64,000 nt of DNA from Stratiolaelaps scimitus (lineage: Eukaryota > Arthropoda > Arachnida > Mesostigmata > Laelapidae), in the NCBI GenBank assembly GCA_019614645.1, contig JABWDB010000011.1, positions 6,707,501 to 6,771,500 on the forward strand, read 5' to 3'. Below, one piece after another: positions 22,992 to 35,084 of the stretch. The first letter of the stretch is position 1. Each line of letters opens with the position of its first letter. Below the pieces are notes generated by a model that had not been told where the DNA came from, did not search any database, and worked only from the letters and a program-made list of their open reading frames with translations. The position numbers and the translations under genes were made by a program.

Positions 22992-23504
22992 GTGCAGCAT
23001 TCGAGTTGCGCAACGAACAACGACAACTCGCACAGTATTTCCCAGGAACGGTCTGATCTGCAGACGGCAGTAATATCAGCAGTACCAGCAGAAGCCGTAG
23101 CAGCAACCGCGAATAGGGTCTTATACATGATCTTCGTCCTCGAGACCTATCCCATCCAACCCAATATGAGAATCTGCCAGACCCTGCCCCCTGCGACGAC
23201 TGCATGCGTTTCGCGTGAATGGGAGGCCGTACCCAGCAGGGATATGGGTTCCTTCGGAGCGGGAAGCGCGGTTCGTTACGGCGAAGAGCCAGCGTTGGTC
23301 ACGTGTGACCACTGCCAACGACGGGTTATAACGTCGACCAAGCACAAGGCCGGTCTGCTCACGTACCTGTCAGCGGGAGGTCTTTTCCTCGTGTTCTTCT
23401 GGGGTTGTTGCTTTCTCATCCCGTGCTGTGTCAGCTCGTGCAAGGATGTGTACCACTATTGTCCGGCTTGCCGCCATCAACTCGGCTGCCACAAGCGTCT
23501 TTAG
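22992..23504 (+). CDS. LITAF-domain protein
   Basis: Up to 170 residues in one exon. The C-terminal 70 residues form a LITAF (LPS-induced TNF factor/CDIP1) zinc-ribbon domain. CDHC at residues 105-108 and YCPAC at about 156-160 supply the four metal-binding cysteines. The hydrophobic stretch between them (about 121-147, LLTYLSAGGLFLVFFWGCC) is the half-buried membrane segment. The ending LGCHKRL is typical of the family. Such proteins sit on the cytosolic face of late endosomes and lysosomes. The N-terminus lacks the usual Pro-rich PPxY region, so the true start is uncertain; later ATGs at about 23127 and 23166 are alternatives. Another frame over 23135-23220 also reads protein-like, so a small frameshift or an unseen 5' exon is possible. 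Confidence 0.82.
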   Translation: MQHSSCATNNDNSHSISQERSDLQTAVISAVPAEAVAATANRVLYMIFVLETYPIQPNMRICQTLPPATTACVSREWEAVPSRDMGSFGAGSAVRYGEEPALVTCDHCQRRVITSTKHKAGLLTYLSAGGLFLVFFWGCCFLIPCCVSSCKDVYHYCPACRHQLGCHKRL

Positions 23505-23656
23505 CTATGCCAGGATACATGATACAAATAGCTTCCGTTGGCTGCTATGATAGAAGAAGATGCTGCTTAGGTTAAGATAGCATTAGGTAAACTCAGTGGG
23601 AAAAATCGAAGGGAATCGAAGTCGAATTGATGCTAGCCGGGACGTTGTTGGCCCTC

Positions 23657-23659
<3 letters not shown>

Positions 23660-23691
<32 letters not shown>
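23660..23691. repeat. GA microsatellite
   Basis: About 16 uninterrupted GA dinucleotides. Shorter GA or CT tracts occur at 13874, 18914, 19051 and 43748. Confidence 0.95.
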
Positions 23692-23693
<2 letters not shown>

Positions 23694-24839
23694 GGCAATA
23701 GGTTGTGAATTTGACAAATTGAGCCTTTCATTGATCCGGCAATTGCTCCAGACGCATCCGTATCCGATGTCGCTCAACCGCAAAGTTAGACAGACTCAGA
23801 CAAGTTGAGGTAGGCGAAAAACTTAGCGAAACTTGACAACTTCAACTAGGCGAAAAACTTGGTAAAAAATATTGAGAACTTTAGGTATCGTAGGGTCCAC
23901 GAAACTTACTACATTATTTGAATGCTAATCAACCACGCGGAGCAACGCATGTTAAGATGAGCAAACTTCTACTGTTATGCAAAGCACACTTTTATATAAG
24001 TGCAGTATAAAATTATATAAAAAAAATTATATATAATTTCCTTCTCTCTAAAAAAAAAAAAGTATAAAATTATAAATGGCTATTCACCCTCTTCATTCAA
24101 GTTGAGACATATATTGACGGAACTGGACGGCGGAACTGGACAATGCTGAAGTTCTCATACAAATAATAATACTAATGGTAAAATATTGCGCTCGATCATT
24201 ATTTTGCTGTAATCGATCATTACTATTATTATGATTTTTGCTTACTCTGTTCGTATGAGCTGAAACATGCACATATCTACTAGTTACCATTCGGAATATA
24301 ACTGGTTGTACAGCAAGAGATCATTGTTGGCGTTCAACCTCAGATGGAGTGCAGCAAGTGGTACTTGATTGTTGTGTGCAACTATAAATTTGGTGTGATA
24401 TTGCAAAATAAAGAAAACTGAGATAATCATGTGAACCCTAGTGCTGATTTTAACCCAAGTTTGCCTAAATGGATGAAGTCCATAGTTGAGTGTTTCTGCA
24501 TTACTGCCGCTATTGTTTAATAATAAAGACCCAATGCCGTAATGCAGTAATAATGACGTAATCATTAAATAGTTCTCCTGACATCATTAGCTTTTTTATA
24601 TGATTCTATTTTTCGCTCCAGCGGTAAGAACGTGGGACTTCTAGGATACACGATGCTGTCATAACGCGCCTAACCCAACTGCTTCCGCAACTATTCAACT
24701 ATTCATACGCGATTGTTCTGATCGTCGAATAAGAAGGGTGAAAGTGATGTTACAAAGATGTGAAAAAGCTTATTTCTAAAGATATTGAAGAAAAACGAAA
24801 TATTAATAGTAATAATACCACGAATAATATTTTTTTTTT

Positions 24840-24945
24840 TTTTTGTTTTTCGAGCTGACCCTCAGCAGTTCCCCTATCTGACAGGCCTCAGCTCTTAACC
24901 TTTAGGTATTACTATAAGGACCTGTCGGGGCCACCTTTGCTTATA
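24840..24945 (-). mobile_element. SINE-1 body, minus strand
   Basis: The sequence from GAGCTGACCCTCAGCAGTTC through AGGCCTCAGCTCTTAACC to GGACCTGTCGGGGCCACC is the reverse complement of the SINE-1 body. A T run at its left marks the A-rich 3' end. Confidence 0.8.
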
Positions 24946-25099
24946 ATATGACACCACGAATAATATGCCAAATAATATGCCATGGTATAATTTGAAACCT
25001 TCGCATAGATGTAGAGCAAGAGCAAAACAGTGGGTACTTGACAGAGGTGAAGCCCTGTTATGGAAGCCTTTTTTATATTTAGGAGGATAATTACGTCCA

Positions 25100-25330
25100 A
25101 CGAATTACGTCCTTACCGCTGCGATTTGGTTCGATCCATGGAAGTGGCTGTTTTCGGGTTGCTTGACATCGTCCTGCTGTAGGTATTTCACATATAATAG
25201 ATTTGTTGGAGAAGGCCCGGATAAGTCCAGTATGACCGACTTGATGAGAGGCCCTTGAAGGAGTATTCTTGAAGGAGCCGTACCGAGGCCTTCCTGCCAT
25301 GGAAGGTCAGCTGAGGTTGCAGGCCCTAGG
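25100..25330 (-). repeat. Dispersed repeat family 6, copy 1
   Basis: The reverse complement of 25130-25280 aligns by eye with 39625-39800 (for example CTTTCTCCAA/CCTTCTCCAA and TGGATCGAACC/GCGATCGAACC). CTGCCATGGAAGGTCAGC recurs at about 40157. Origin unknown; one frame encodes similar peptides in both copies (LLQGP-x2-SV-x-LD), so it may be a fragment of a coding transposon. Confidence 0.4.
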
Positions 25331-26148
25331 CGTCGACAAGCTTTTGTCTGACGGCCGTAGTCGCAACAGAATGCTCTAATGTAACGATCATAGCTGGAAT
25401 GAGCTTTTTTCAAACTGTGCCAAACCCCGGGACTTGTACGTTCGAATTGCATTTATTTCAATTTGAACGAATATATTTTATAAAAATCTCGTAAGCACAG
25501 AGCAGTAAACGTTGCATTTTGGCACGAAATCCGTTTGTTGCATTCAACAGTGTGTGGTTTTTATTTGACGGGGTCGAGCTTTCAAAACACAATTTTTCCT
25601 TAACCAACTTTACTATGTACGAGATCGTTCGTGCTTCCCGCGATCGTCGTCACACGCGAATTCACGTAACTGTGACGAATGATGCATGATGTAGTGCGCG
25701 CTCATTGTAACAAGGTGATCCAAGCTATTCCTTAACTGCTCAGTAACCATTGGATCATCCACCTTGAAACGGATGTCATTTGAGTGGGGCACAGCCCATG
25801 TCAAATCATAACAGATTGCTCAAACCTCATGAATGACAGTGGCAAATGCTTTAGCGCTGGCAAGATGAGCGGGTGATAGGTTAAGCGCTATAAATAATTC
25901 TGACGTCCTCACGGCATTAATCGAAAGCCGTGACGAAATCGCGATGACGCTCGACAGAGGTATAACAGCTGTATAGTCAACACCGATGAAGCGATACTTC
26001 GCATATTGAAAGGCTCGTCCTGGACATCGAGTCTGTACCGGTCAGACCTGTTCTGTTTACCAGATAGATACAAGGGGAAAAGACGCCTTTCGACAACCTT
26101 AGACTATCATCGTTCTATAACCGTGTTTTTGAAGCAACGAGCGGAGCC

Positions 26149-29100
26149 ATGAAGCCACTCCGTGGGGTCCTTCTGGGACTTCTTGTGATGACCTGTCCGG
26201 GTGGCCAAGGTGAGTCTCAAGGAGGTAACAACTATATTCCTCAATAAGGATTTGTACTTGGACAAAATTCACACTCAGGCGTTGCCTTTGACGATATCTT
26301 TGAGGCTGGCTCGACAAGCTAATACTTCAACAATATGCTGACCTTTAGAACAGCTCGAGAGGTAGAGCTTTCTGAGTAGCTTGTCATTACTCAACCTCGC
26401 ATCGTCCTTAATTTGATTCATGAATCAAATGGGTAGATTCCTTAGCAGAAATGTTAGTTAGTTCTTCCCTTGTTAATTCGAGATTCGACAGTTCGCAGTC
26501 GTAACTTACGCATCTCATATCTTATAGGCGACTTCACTGGGGGGTAATTCTCGTTCCTCAATGGAAAACCGTATGGTTATGATGTTGATTCAGGGGTTTG
26601 AGCAAGTCCCGTTCAATAACGTACTTCCCTTTCGATCTTCATGCTCACGTATTAAAGCGGAACGCGCTGAAGCAATGAGAATCTCGGACCTACCGGCTGA
26701 ATGCACGAGGTGTTACAATGGCGAAAATGATCCTGGCCAAGTTTGTGCTATTTCATATGGATGTTTAGAGGACTCGGCAAGAAATAATCTCGTACCCGTA
26801 AAACTCAGCATGGTAAGCACACACATGTACCGTCCAGATCTGCGTATCATGTAGCTGACGATGAGTGCACTTCTAATCCCGTTGAGTGTATCAGTATGAA
26901 GCACGCTATTGTATTTGTGGAGGTTAACAGATTCAACATAGGATCGTTCAAAAAAAACGGACACTTTTCTCACACGTCAAATCGGACGCTCCTAGCTGTA
27001 CTAATGAACACAATGAGTCGCGTGTTTCGCGCAGAACAGGACAACTAACGGGACAACTTAACGCTGTCGTTTGAGTTCAACGATTTAGACATCATTCAGA
27101 ACGTATCGCACGGTGTTAAGGGTGTCCCCAATACACGCTTCGCTGATCGACAGCACTGAACCCTTTGCGACCGGACTCTTCACCCTGGTGATCGCTCAGG
27201 GTACATTTTTCATAGACAGCTGACCATAGAAGAGTCGATATTCGTGTTCTGGCGAAGGCCAATCGACACGCCAATCTGAACGGCGGCGAGCAGTGGCCGA
27301 GCGATCCTCTATCGATATTATCTTGCGTGGTTTTTACAGTACATTTTGCGTGCCCCCAACGTTCAGTGGCTGTTTCACGTTTTCACGTACACACCAGCGA
27401 CCTATGCGATTCTACTAAGTGCTAACACATCTGTGCTAATTCAAAAAGGTTTCTAATTGTCAGTTTTTAGGCCACAATGTATGGTTTTCCTTGTAGGGTG
27501 AAATGGGTGGAATATTGGCTTAGAATTAAGCAATGCCATAACCGAAGGCTGCGTGCTATTGACCAGTTGCTAGAGAAGCGAAGCTGCTATGGTAGCTGCA
27601 TTGACTGCTTATTCGATATTTATTATGCAGATATTTTAATTGAATTTATTCCTAGTATTATTTTTTGCTATTTTCAAATCTCCAGGATCAAGATCCGAGC
27701 AATGCTACACTGAAGCTGGAGTTAATTATAGTAAAGGCTGCCAACGTAACAACTGGTAATCAAGGTCTGGTGGCCGCTGATTTAGCAAGCGCGTCATGGA
27801 GCGAACGACAAACTGCTGGCAAACGCATGCCTTGGAACCCATCATTGCGTCTAGAATCGGTGTTTAGATCACGGATAGGATTAGCGGATGCTAGCGACCG
27901 TTCGACATATACCGTATCTACGACATCGGAGTCTTCGGCAGAAACCGCAGCTACGACGACATCAGAGTCTTCGACAGAAACAGCAGCTACGACATCAGAA
28001 TCTTCGACAGAAACAGCAGCTACCACATCAGAGGAAACAGCAGCTACGACATCAGAGTCTTCGACAGAAACAGCAGCTACGACATCAGAATCTTCGACAG
28101 AAACAGCAGCTACGACATCAGAGTCTTCGACAGAAACAGCAGCTACCACATCAGAGGAAACAGCAGCTACGACATCAGAGTCTTCGACAGAAACAGCAGC
28201 TACGACATCAGAGGAAACAGCAGCTACGACATCAGAGGAAACAGCAGCTACCACATCAGAGTCTTCAACGGAAACAGCAGCTACGACATCAGAGGAAACA
28301 GCAGCTACGACATCAGAGTCTTCGACAGAAACAGCAGCTAAAACATCAGAGTCTTCGACAGAAACAGCAGCTACGACATCAGAGGAAACAGCAGCTACCA
28401 CATCAGAGTCTTCGACGGAAACAGCAGCTACGACATCAGAGTCTTCGACAGAAACAGCAGCTACGACATCAGAGGAAACAGCAGCTACGACATCAGAGTC
28501 TTCGACGGAAACAGCAGCTACGACATCAGAGTCTTCGACAGAAACAGCAGCTACGACATCAGAGTCTTCGACAGAAACAGCAGCTACGACATCAGAATCT
28601 TCGACAGAAACAGCAGCTACCACATCAGAGGAAACAGCAGCTACCGCATCAGAGGAAACAGCAGCTACGACATCAGAGTCTTCGACAGAAACAGCAGCTA
28701 CCACATCAGAGGAAACAGCAGCTACGACATCAGAGTCTTCGACAGAAACAGCAGCTACGACGACATCAGAGTCGTCGACAGAAACAGCAGCTACGACCAC
28801 TAAGGAAGCATCAACAACAACAGAAGAGATCACAACTTCGAAGACAAGAGATGGCTTACGAGTATACCTTGTTGAGGTGAAAAAGTCGATCTCGACTTAT
28901 AAAGGAAGAAAAGGTAAGTACATAGAAATTTGGCTGTTATAGTCATGTTAACGTTCAACTTATTCTAACAAGTATCGCAACACTATTCAAAGCTCGGATA
29001 CACAAATTCGAGATGGAACCGGCGCGAGTCAGTACGTTCCCACGACTAGATCTACAATTTCTCAATTTCGATGATTTCGTCAATTTCAATGAAGTTCTCA

Positions 29101-30571
29101 ATGATTTCGTGATTCATTTCAGTTTTCACACTTAACAGAAATCTTCTGTTTGTCACCGACGACGATAAGGGTAAGTGCCCATCTCAACGCAATGTGTTGA
29201 AGAAAGCTTCAAGCCCAATTATGGATCTAGCATGAGTCTCCAGTACCCTGCCTCAATGGCCTCTCGCCAGAAATCCGATCTTGTAACTCTATGCCCGTTC
29301 ATTTTCAGTTGCTTCAAAGTTCGACATCGACTTGCGAGGCCTTCGCATAAACATCAAAGAGGTTAGTTGAGTCGGATCTCTTATCGTATAAATGCAGATA
29401 AAGCTTTTACCTTATCGATTTGCAATGACTGCTAGAAAATAGCACGCTCGCTAAGCGCCAGATCAGCGCCAGCTCGCCTCGATAAAATATTGTCAAAGAC
29501 ATTGACATAAAAATTCAGTTTATTTGAGTTTTTGTGCCCCGTGCAGAAGTCGGCACAATAGTCAATCGACTCGATACTCTCTGTCCGTGAACAGGAAATC
29601 ACCGAACGTTCGAAAACTGACGAGGAACTTCGAAAGTACAAAATTGAGGTGGTGGACGTCGGTGGCCACGAAGAGCCAATGGACGAAACTAGGCCGAACA
29701 GCACTCTCCCCATAGTCGGCATTGTGTTCGGTGTTCTAGCTGTGGTGATAGTCGCAGGTCTGATGGTCATTCTTCTCAAGAGGATCCGCGGCGGACGGAG
29801 ACTGGCTGTTCGCATGGTAATTATTACCGCTCACGTAACTTTAACATCCACGGTACAACTGCTTTCGGCATTGCCGGATAAGACGGACCCCTTTTTAAAC
29901 GCAAATATGCAACGGTGGGGACCGAACCCGCGCACCAATTTACTTTGTTAAGAATAATAGCCTGTGAACGATTTTCAGGGCGTCAGCGCCGCCGAGTCAG
30001 AGCACGCCATGGAAATGCGGCCTTCAAGGGGACCCCATCGAGCAGATAATGAGAGAAATAGCCGGTATGGTGTTAGGTATAACCACAAAATATAAACTAA
30101 TAGGCAACCTGTAGCTCACCTGTGTAAAGGGTTATCGTAACAGTAGCCTAACTGTACGCTCGCTGCTATTTCGAATTTAATCACTGCTTGGAATAGGCTA
30201 CCAACCGTCCTGATACGGCCAAGTCTCCGGCTGCAAAAAAACCCGAGGCCGCAGGTTCACATCCCTCTGAGGTGACATATAGAAGAACTTAAACCGCATT
30301 GTAAAAATTGCAGTTCCTTTAAAAAAGAAACAAATAAACCCTTCATCATTTACCTTACTCAATGAGCCTACGCCCTCGTCAGCCGTCAGGCATATCGTCG
30401 CTTCGTTTGCTAAACTCGCTAGGGGACATTCTGACACAGTCGATGTTGACCATGCGCCTCGTCTCCGTCAGGTATACGCGGACCTTGCGGCGAGAGGCGT
30501 TCGACGTGTACTCCGCTGAAGGTACTGCGGGAGCTTATCACGAGGCCCCTATGGTCGAGGTAGCACTGTGA
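26149..30571 (+). CDS. Mucin-like type I membrane protein C
   Basis: Eight phase-consistent exons give about 650 residues: 26149-26209, 26658-26812, 27686-28913, 29123-29170, 29309-29361, 29595-29816, 29979-30064, 30472-30571. Order: signal peptide (MKPLRGVLLGLLVMTCPGGQ); four-Cys module (CTRCYNGENDPGQVC-x5-C); an exon with about 80 residues, then a long Thr/Ser/Glu array (TTSESSTETAA and TTSEETAA) and LRVYLVEV; three small juxtamembrane exons (TLNRNLLFVTDDDK; SKFDIDLRGLRINIKE; EITERSKTDEELRKYKIEVV); a membrane helix (IVGIVFGVLAVVIVAGLMVI) with basic anchor; two tail exons ending in REAFDVYSAEG and stop TGA. The acceptor of exon 2 (ATTAAAG at 26657) has a moderate pyrimidine tract and is the least certain junction, but phase and paralogy to gene D support it. 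Confidence 0.85.
27937..28800 (+). repeat. 33/24-bp minisatellite coding for the mucin domain of gene C
   Basis: Two unit types alternate irregularly: 33 bp (TTSESSTETAA) and 24 bp (TTSEETAA, missing the SST codons). The mixture is consistent with unequal exchange and slippage. It is unrelated by eye to the A and B heptads. Confidence 0.9.
29828..29942 (-). mobile_element. SINE-2 copy in gene C intron
   Basis: TTTAACATCCACGGTACAAC through GCAACGGTGGGGACCGAACC matches SINE-2 body and head in reverse orientation. It begins about 12 bases after the exon end at 29816. Confidence 0.65.
30200..30360 (+). mobile_element. SINE-3 copy in gene C last intron
   Basis: The head has GGCCAAGTCTCCGGCTGC and a degenerate B box (GCAGGTTCACATCCCTC). 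The body reads CATTGTAAAAATTGCAGTTCC. The end is AAATAAACCC...TTTACCTTAC. Other copies: 30900, 46190, 50400, 59665 and 60878. Confidence 0.7.
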
Positions 30572-30832
30572 CCGGGACAGGCAACGAGGTGAACCTGAAG
30601 TGCACGACATATGAGAGCTGCCTCAAGACTGTTGTTATGCGATTTCGTTACGGAATGATGCTGATAGTTATTTCGGAGTTGATCACAACAACGTTGCTAG
30701 TCGCGCAAAGCATTTATATGCATACAAGCCACAGCTCGCCTCAGGACTGATCGTGGATATCATATTGACAATGAAAGCGCCCTTTTTTTTAGGAAATTAT
30801 CACGGATATTGTACAAAATGTGTAACGAATCG

Positions 30833-30838
30833 AATAAA
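30833..30838 (+). promoter_or_regulatory. Candidate polyadenylation signal of gene C
   Basis: AATAAA 262 bases after the gene C stop codon, a reasonable 3' UTR length. Confidence 0.5.
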
Positions 30839-30899
30839 GAGAGCTACGGAAGATGCAAGCACTCACTAATTGGTTTATATTATCTAATCCTAACTGTGT

Positions 30900-31060
30900 G
30901 TCAGGGCGGTGGCAGTTGAACGGTGGCTAAATTGTTTCCGGCTGCAAAAAGCCGGAAGTATCGAGTTGTCCCGCGACCTGGTGAGGACATACAATAAGAG
31001 AATTTAAGCATTGCCAAAAATTGTAGTTCCGTTAAAAAATCAATAAAACTTCACCAGTCA
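30900..31060 (+). mobile_element. SINE-3 copy
   Basis: Shares CCCGCGACCTGGTGAGGACAT with the 50400 copy, then TTAAGCATTGCCAAAAATTG, GTAGTTCC and TCAATAAAACTTCACC at the 3' end. Confidence 0.7.
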
Positions 31061-32544
31061 AAGCCAATCCAAGGATCGGTATCGTCGACAAGCGCATCGA
31101 TGACATTCGTTGACGCATAATGATGGAACACCTTTGGTGCATATTTATCCGGATTCAAATCGGATATTCATTTGCCGTTGGACAAAAACACGTGAGCATG
31201 CCTCCATCATAGGAATAATCATTGAGTAGTACTCCTCTGTATGGCAATTAATTGAAATTACGGTCAACAACAAATTGACAATTATAAATAGCATCGGTAA
31301 ACATTAATTACGTAGTTTTAGCCCCCGGTAGAACGGTCGTCTCGCTGAATAATCAACAGTTATTGTGCACTCTCTGCCGACTCACGGGTGGTTTCTCTAG
31401 TAAAACCGTTCGCAGGGCCCACGGGAGAAGTGATTGAGTTAGCCAAACATCACCGAGAGCTTAATTATCTCGGTAATTGCTGTACTACATCAGTTGATCA
31501 AATGCATGACGCTAATGATTGTTAAGCGGTCGACGACGAGGCATTAGTCGTTAGTTATGACGAATCTATTATTGGGTGTGCTATTCAAGTGTTTAACACG
31601 GCATTACGTCGGTGAGAGCGGATTCCGGTGGTATCCGCGACCGCCGTATTGCAGCCATCGATTACTATAACTAAGTATCCGTAGTGTCGTTGTGCGAAAT
31701 GGTGGAAGTATGACTGTCACAAGATGGTTATTAACAGGCGTCCGCTTTACTCAGGAACACCGCAGAAAGTTCTACAGATGGGTGTGGATTGGTGGTGAAT
31801 TGGCGGATGCACGAGATAGATGAATTCGATGCTCGGCATACGTGTCTAGGTCCGTTTGACATAAACTAACATAAGTACAGCAGTGCATGGCGAACATTCA
31901 ACGGGGTCAAGGCGCAACAAATGTAGAGACACTCTGAAATCTCTTCGATTAGTTTGTTTGAAAAGGACAGCTCCAGCTCGGAGGTGAGCAATACTTGTGG
32001 ATCGCCTGTGGCCCGCGGGAGGTGTCATCTGTGGGACCAAATACGCTGTTCAGTGACTGACTTAACTCATGCACGCTGCTTTTTTAGTGAGTTAGATTGC
32101 CCTCGACAGCATTGTCGCGACCCTCCAGATGGCCGAGTCATCACTAAATCCACGCTTGAGGTGACAACGAACTGGATCAGACGACACCTTTTATTTTGGG
32201 GAGAATTACGGGAATGCCTGTTGCACGCACGCACACACTGAGCGGCCCAACGATAACCAAACGCTAGTATGGGACCCTCAAACCCACTAAACGACCCAGA
32301 CCTCCCCCCCCAGATGGGGATCAGACGACATCTGTCCCTGGCTATCGTTGTGTTATGATATAAGATCTCGGGTGGCCTCTTTCCGAGAGGGACAGCTTGT
32401 GACACGGACGGATATAATCTACTGGGACGTATGTCATGCGCGGGGCCTTTCAGCTGCAAACTAAGGTTGATCTCGTCTACGACAGATGGGCCAGGTGTCG
32501 CCCATACACTATATAGTAAACGTCGCGTTAGCCTAAGTAAAGTA

Positions 32545-32612
32545 AATTTTCCGGGCTGATTTACGGCCAACATTTGACGTCCACGGTAGAACTGCTTCCG
32601 GCAGCCGGATTA
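32545..32612 (-). mobile_element. SINE-2 body fragment
   Basis: GGGCTGATTTACGGCCAACA and TTTGACGTCCACGGTAGAAC match the SINE-2 body near 6350 on the minus strand. Confidence 0.6.
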
Positions 32613-33010
32613 TTCTAGTAACTGTCAACAGATCATCCATATCTATAATAAGAAAACATGTATAACACAATAAGTAATTGTGATATGTAAAATCTAACTA
32701 AATGGAAGCGATCGCTGGCGCCGTTTTATGGCATGACTCATCGTGGCGTTGTTTGCACCTGTCTGTACTATTCGTGTAAATAAGACACTGGCCATATTTA
32801 TAATGGGGACGTTATTGCAAGTTATTTTTTATAATATTCGACATCCTTTATATGGTTTTCACTCTATGTGTGATACAGGTATGAGTCACTCCACGGAGCT
32901 CGAACCTGCGCCCTTCGGTTATCTACAATATGAACATGTAAAACGCCGCAACCGATGCAAAGATCTCAATAATATTTCTCAATCAAATAATTATTTTTAA
33001 TTATGATATA

Positions 33011-34209
33011 CAATGGTGTGCATAAACTTAACGCACCCCTATGTTTCAACAAATTGTTACAAGGGAGCACACATTTGAGGAATATATTCTGTGTCAGTTT
33101 AATGTACGTGTCAAATAACATACACATCACAAAGAACAGCGCATATGACGTCCCATGCAGCCTGGTACACTAAAATGTGTCATCTTTCGGTTGTTCAAGA
33201 TGATAACACGCCTTCAGTTAAGAGTGTTCTGGCTGAATTAATCCAGTTTGTGTTGAGCATTCAAACTGCACTGTAGTCAGGGGACACGCTTTGAGCCTTA
33301 CTGATGCAGAGAAAGCAGTTATTACTGCTTTACACCGAGCAGGAAAGACCCAGGCCGCAATTGCCAGAGAAATTGGCAGAGGCCGTCGCGTAGTGCAAAA
33401 TGATTTATGCAGTCCGTCGACGTATAGCACTAATAAGTGTAAAGGACGTAGACGAAAAATCAGCCAGAAAACTGCCATGCACATCTGTCGATTGGCCTCG
33501 AATTCAACCGTAAGTTGTGAAGTAATCAGGGAAAGGTTAAACTTTCAGGTCCATAGATCTACAGTTTTAAGGACAATTAAACGTTATCTGCATATCATAC
33601 GGGCGCAAATGAAAACAAGACCTCGTCTTCAACAACGCCACATAACTGTCCAACTAGCCTTCGTTCGCAACAATATGGACAGAGATTGGACATTGGTGAA
33701 TTTTGGGGCAACGTTTTTAAAAGAGTATCTTGTGGGTGCACATCTGTCTAAAAATTACTGTGTTGTTTCAGATCATCTTTAATGACGAAAATAAGTTCAA
33801 TTTGGACGGGCCAGATGGATTTAACGGTTATTGGAATGATGTACGTAAAGAGCCGCGGTACTTCTCAAAGCGCAACTTCGGTGGCGGCACCGGGTGCATA
33901 TCGCTGATAGTATGCCAAACCGAGTCTTTAACGTTATAATTAGCAAGGGCGGGGCCACACGGTGCTGATTAGCATAAGAAAACGAGAATTAATTCAGCGA
34001 GAACACTCGATAACTGACCATTTTGCACAACAGAAATATGACACATTTTATTGTAGCCGGCAGCATGCGACGTCATATGCTCTGTTATTTGTGGTGTGTA
34101 TGTTATTTGACACGTACATTGATCTGATACAGAATAAATGCCCCAAATGTGTATTCTTTGTAACGATTTGTTGAAATATAGGGGTGCGGTAAGTTTATGC
34201 GTACCACTG
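33011..34209 (+). mobile_element. Tc1/mariner-like element with intact ends
   Basis: Terminal inverted repeats of about 50 bp can be read directly: the left end starts CAATGGTGTGCATAAACTTA and the right end, read inwards, starts CAGTGGTACGCATAAACTTA. They differ at only about seven positions. Both ends abut TA (33009-33010 and 34210-34211), the standard target duplication of this superfamily. The element is about 1.2 kb, shorter than a typical full-length Tc1 of about 1.6 kb, in line with internal loss. It contains a broken transposase. Confidence 0.92.
33291..33925 (+). pseudogene. Broken Tc1-like transposase
   Basis: The first open segment (33291-33782) starts in the N-terminal helix-turn-helix region (TDAEKAVITALHRAGKTQAA) and continues through the second DNA-binding region. 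The frame then shifts by one near 33770, and the catalytic-core segment continues as IFNDENKFNLDGPDGFNGYW and RKEPRYFSKRNFGGG, ending at a stop near 33937. The D of FNDE fits the second catalytic aspartate of the DDE triad. The region that should carry the third catalytic acid is missing. There is also a deletion between the two DNA-binding halves. The copy cannot encode an active enzyme. Confidence 0.9.
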
Positions 34210-35084
34210 TATAACATTGCATATATATATATGTATATATAAACATACAATAATTAGGTATTATTTCTAGGGATTATTGGGGGGATTAGCTGGGACCGGG
34301 GCTGAGGCCAACATTGTCCTGAGGAAGGCGATGGCATTGCCTCTCTGCACATCAAGTTACAGCTGTATATATATATATATATATTGTTTAAGTCTACTTT
34401 CGAAGGAATTGAACCGAGTTTGTTTTACTTAACTATGACCATCTAGCTACGTATGGTGGACTCATGGTTAATGCACCCATCCACACTTCTCACGCTCATT
34501 ACTAGGCGTACCTCTCACTGAACTTACCCTAACCGAACTTACTTCACAATTGAATTATCCTTATAGATAAACTTACCACGACTCACTTATCCTATAAGCA
34601 ATTAGCCAAAGAAGAAGTCAGTTCAAGCGGTACTTTTTCCAGTTGCGGCCTTCAGCAACCAAAATGGCAAGGCGCAATTGTTATTGGGGGCTTTCACTCT
34701 GTCATGCCTCGTCAATGCGATCGTTGGCGCCAAATCCTCACGCTCACGTCAGGGTAAGCTGAGCTCAACATTATGCTCACGCTTACGAGCGAACGCATAT
34801 CGACGTCCACAAACCAGTGATTTATATCATTGCACACACATATTTGGGAGTTTTGCCTAAAAAGGTATGTCCCTTAAACAGACAAGGGGTTGTAACACAG
34901 CGGACAGGAACTCTAGCCCACGTTAATATTTGTTCAAGTTAGGCAGGTGGGTTTATTAGGCGAGGAAATGCTTCAGCGTGCAGAATCTAGGGAGGGAATA
35001 AACTCTCAACAGGGGATGGTGGCGTCCCCGGACGGAATCCCAACAGGGAAGCTCAACGTAGTCCTTGGAGAGTCAGGCACGCGG

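Larger units (their letters stand above)
23505..26148. other. Intergenic between the LITAF gene and gene C
   Basis: No supported gene. It contains a GA microsatellite (23660-23691), an inverted SINE-1 body (24840-24945) and a repeat also seen near 39625-39800 (about 25100-25330). Confidence 0.45.

Noticed and set aside
27760..28833. 357-codon minus-strand and 330-codon plus-strand ORFs over the gene C array
   Set aside because: Shadow frames of the 33/24-bp units.
32067..32573. 168-codon minus ORF
   Set aside because: Composition is not protein-like, no family match, and it overlaps a SINE-2 fragment at its 5' end.
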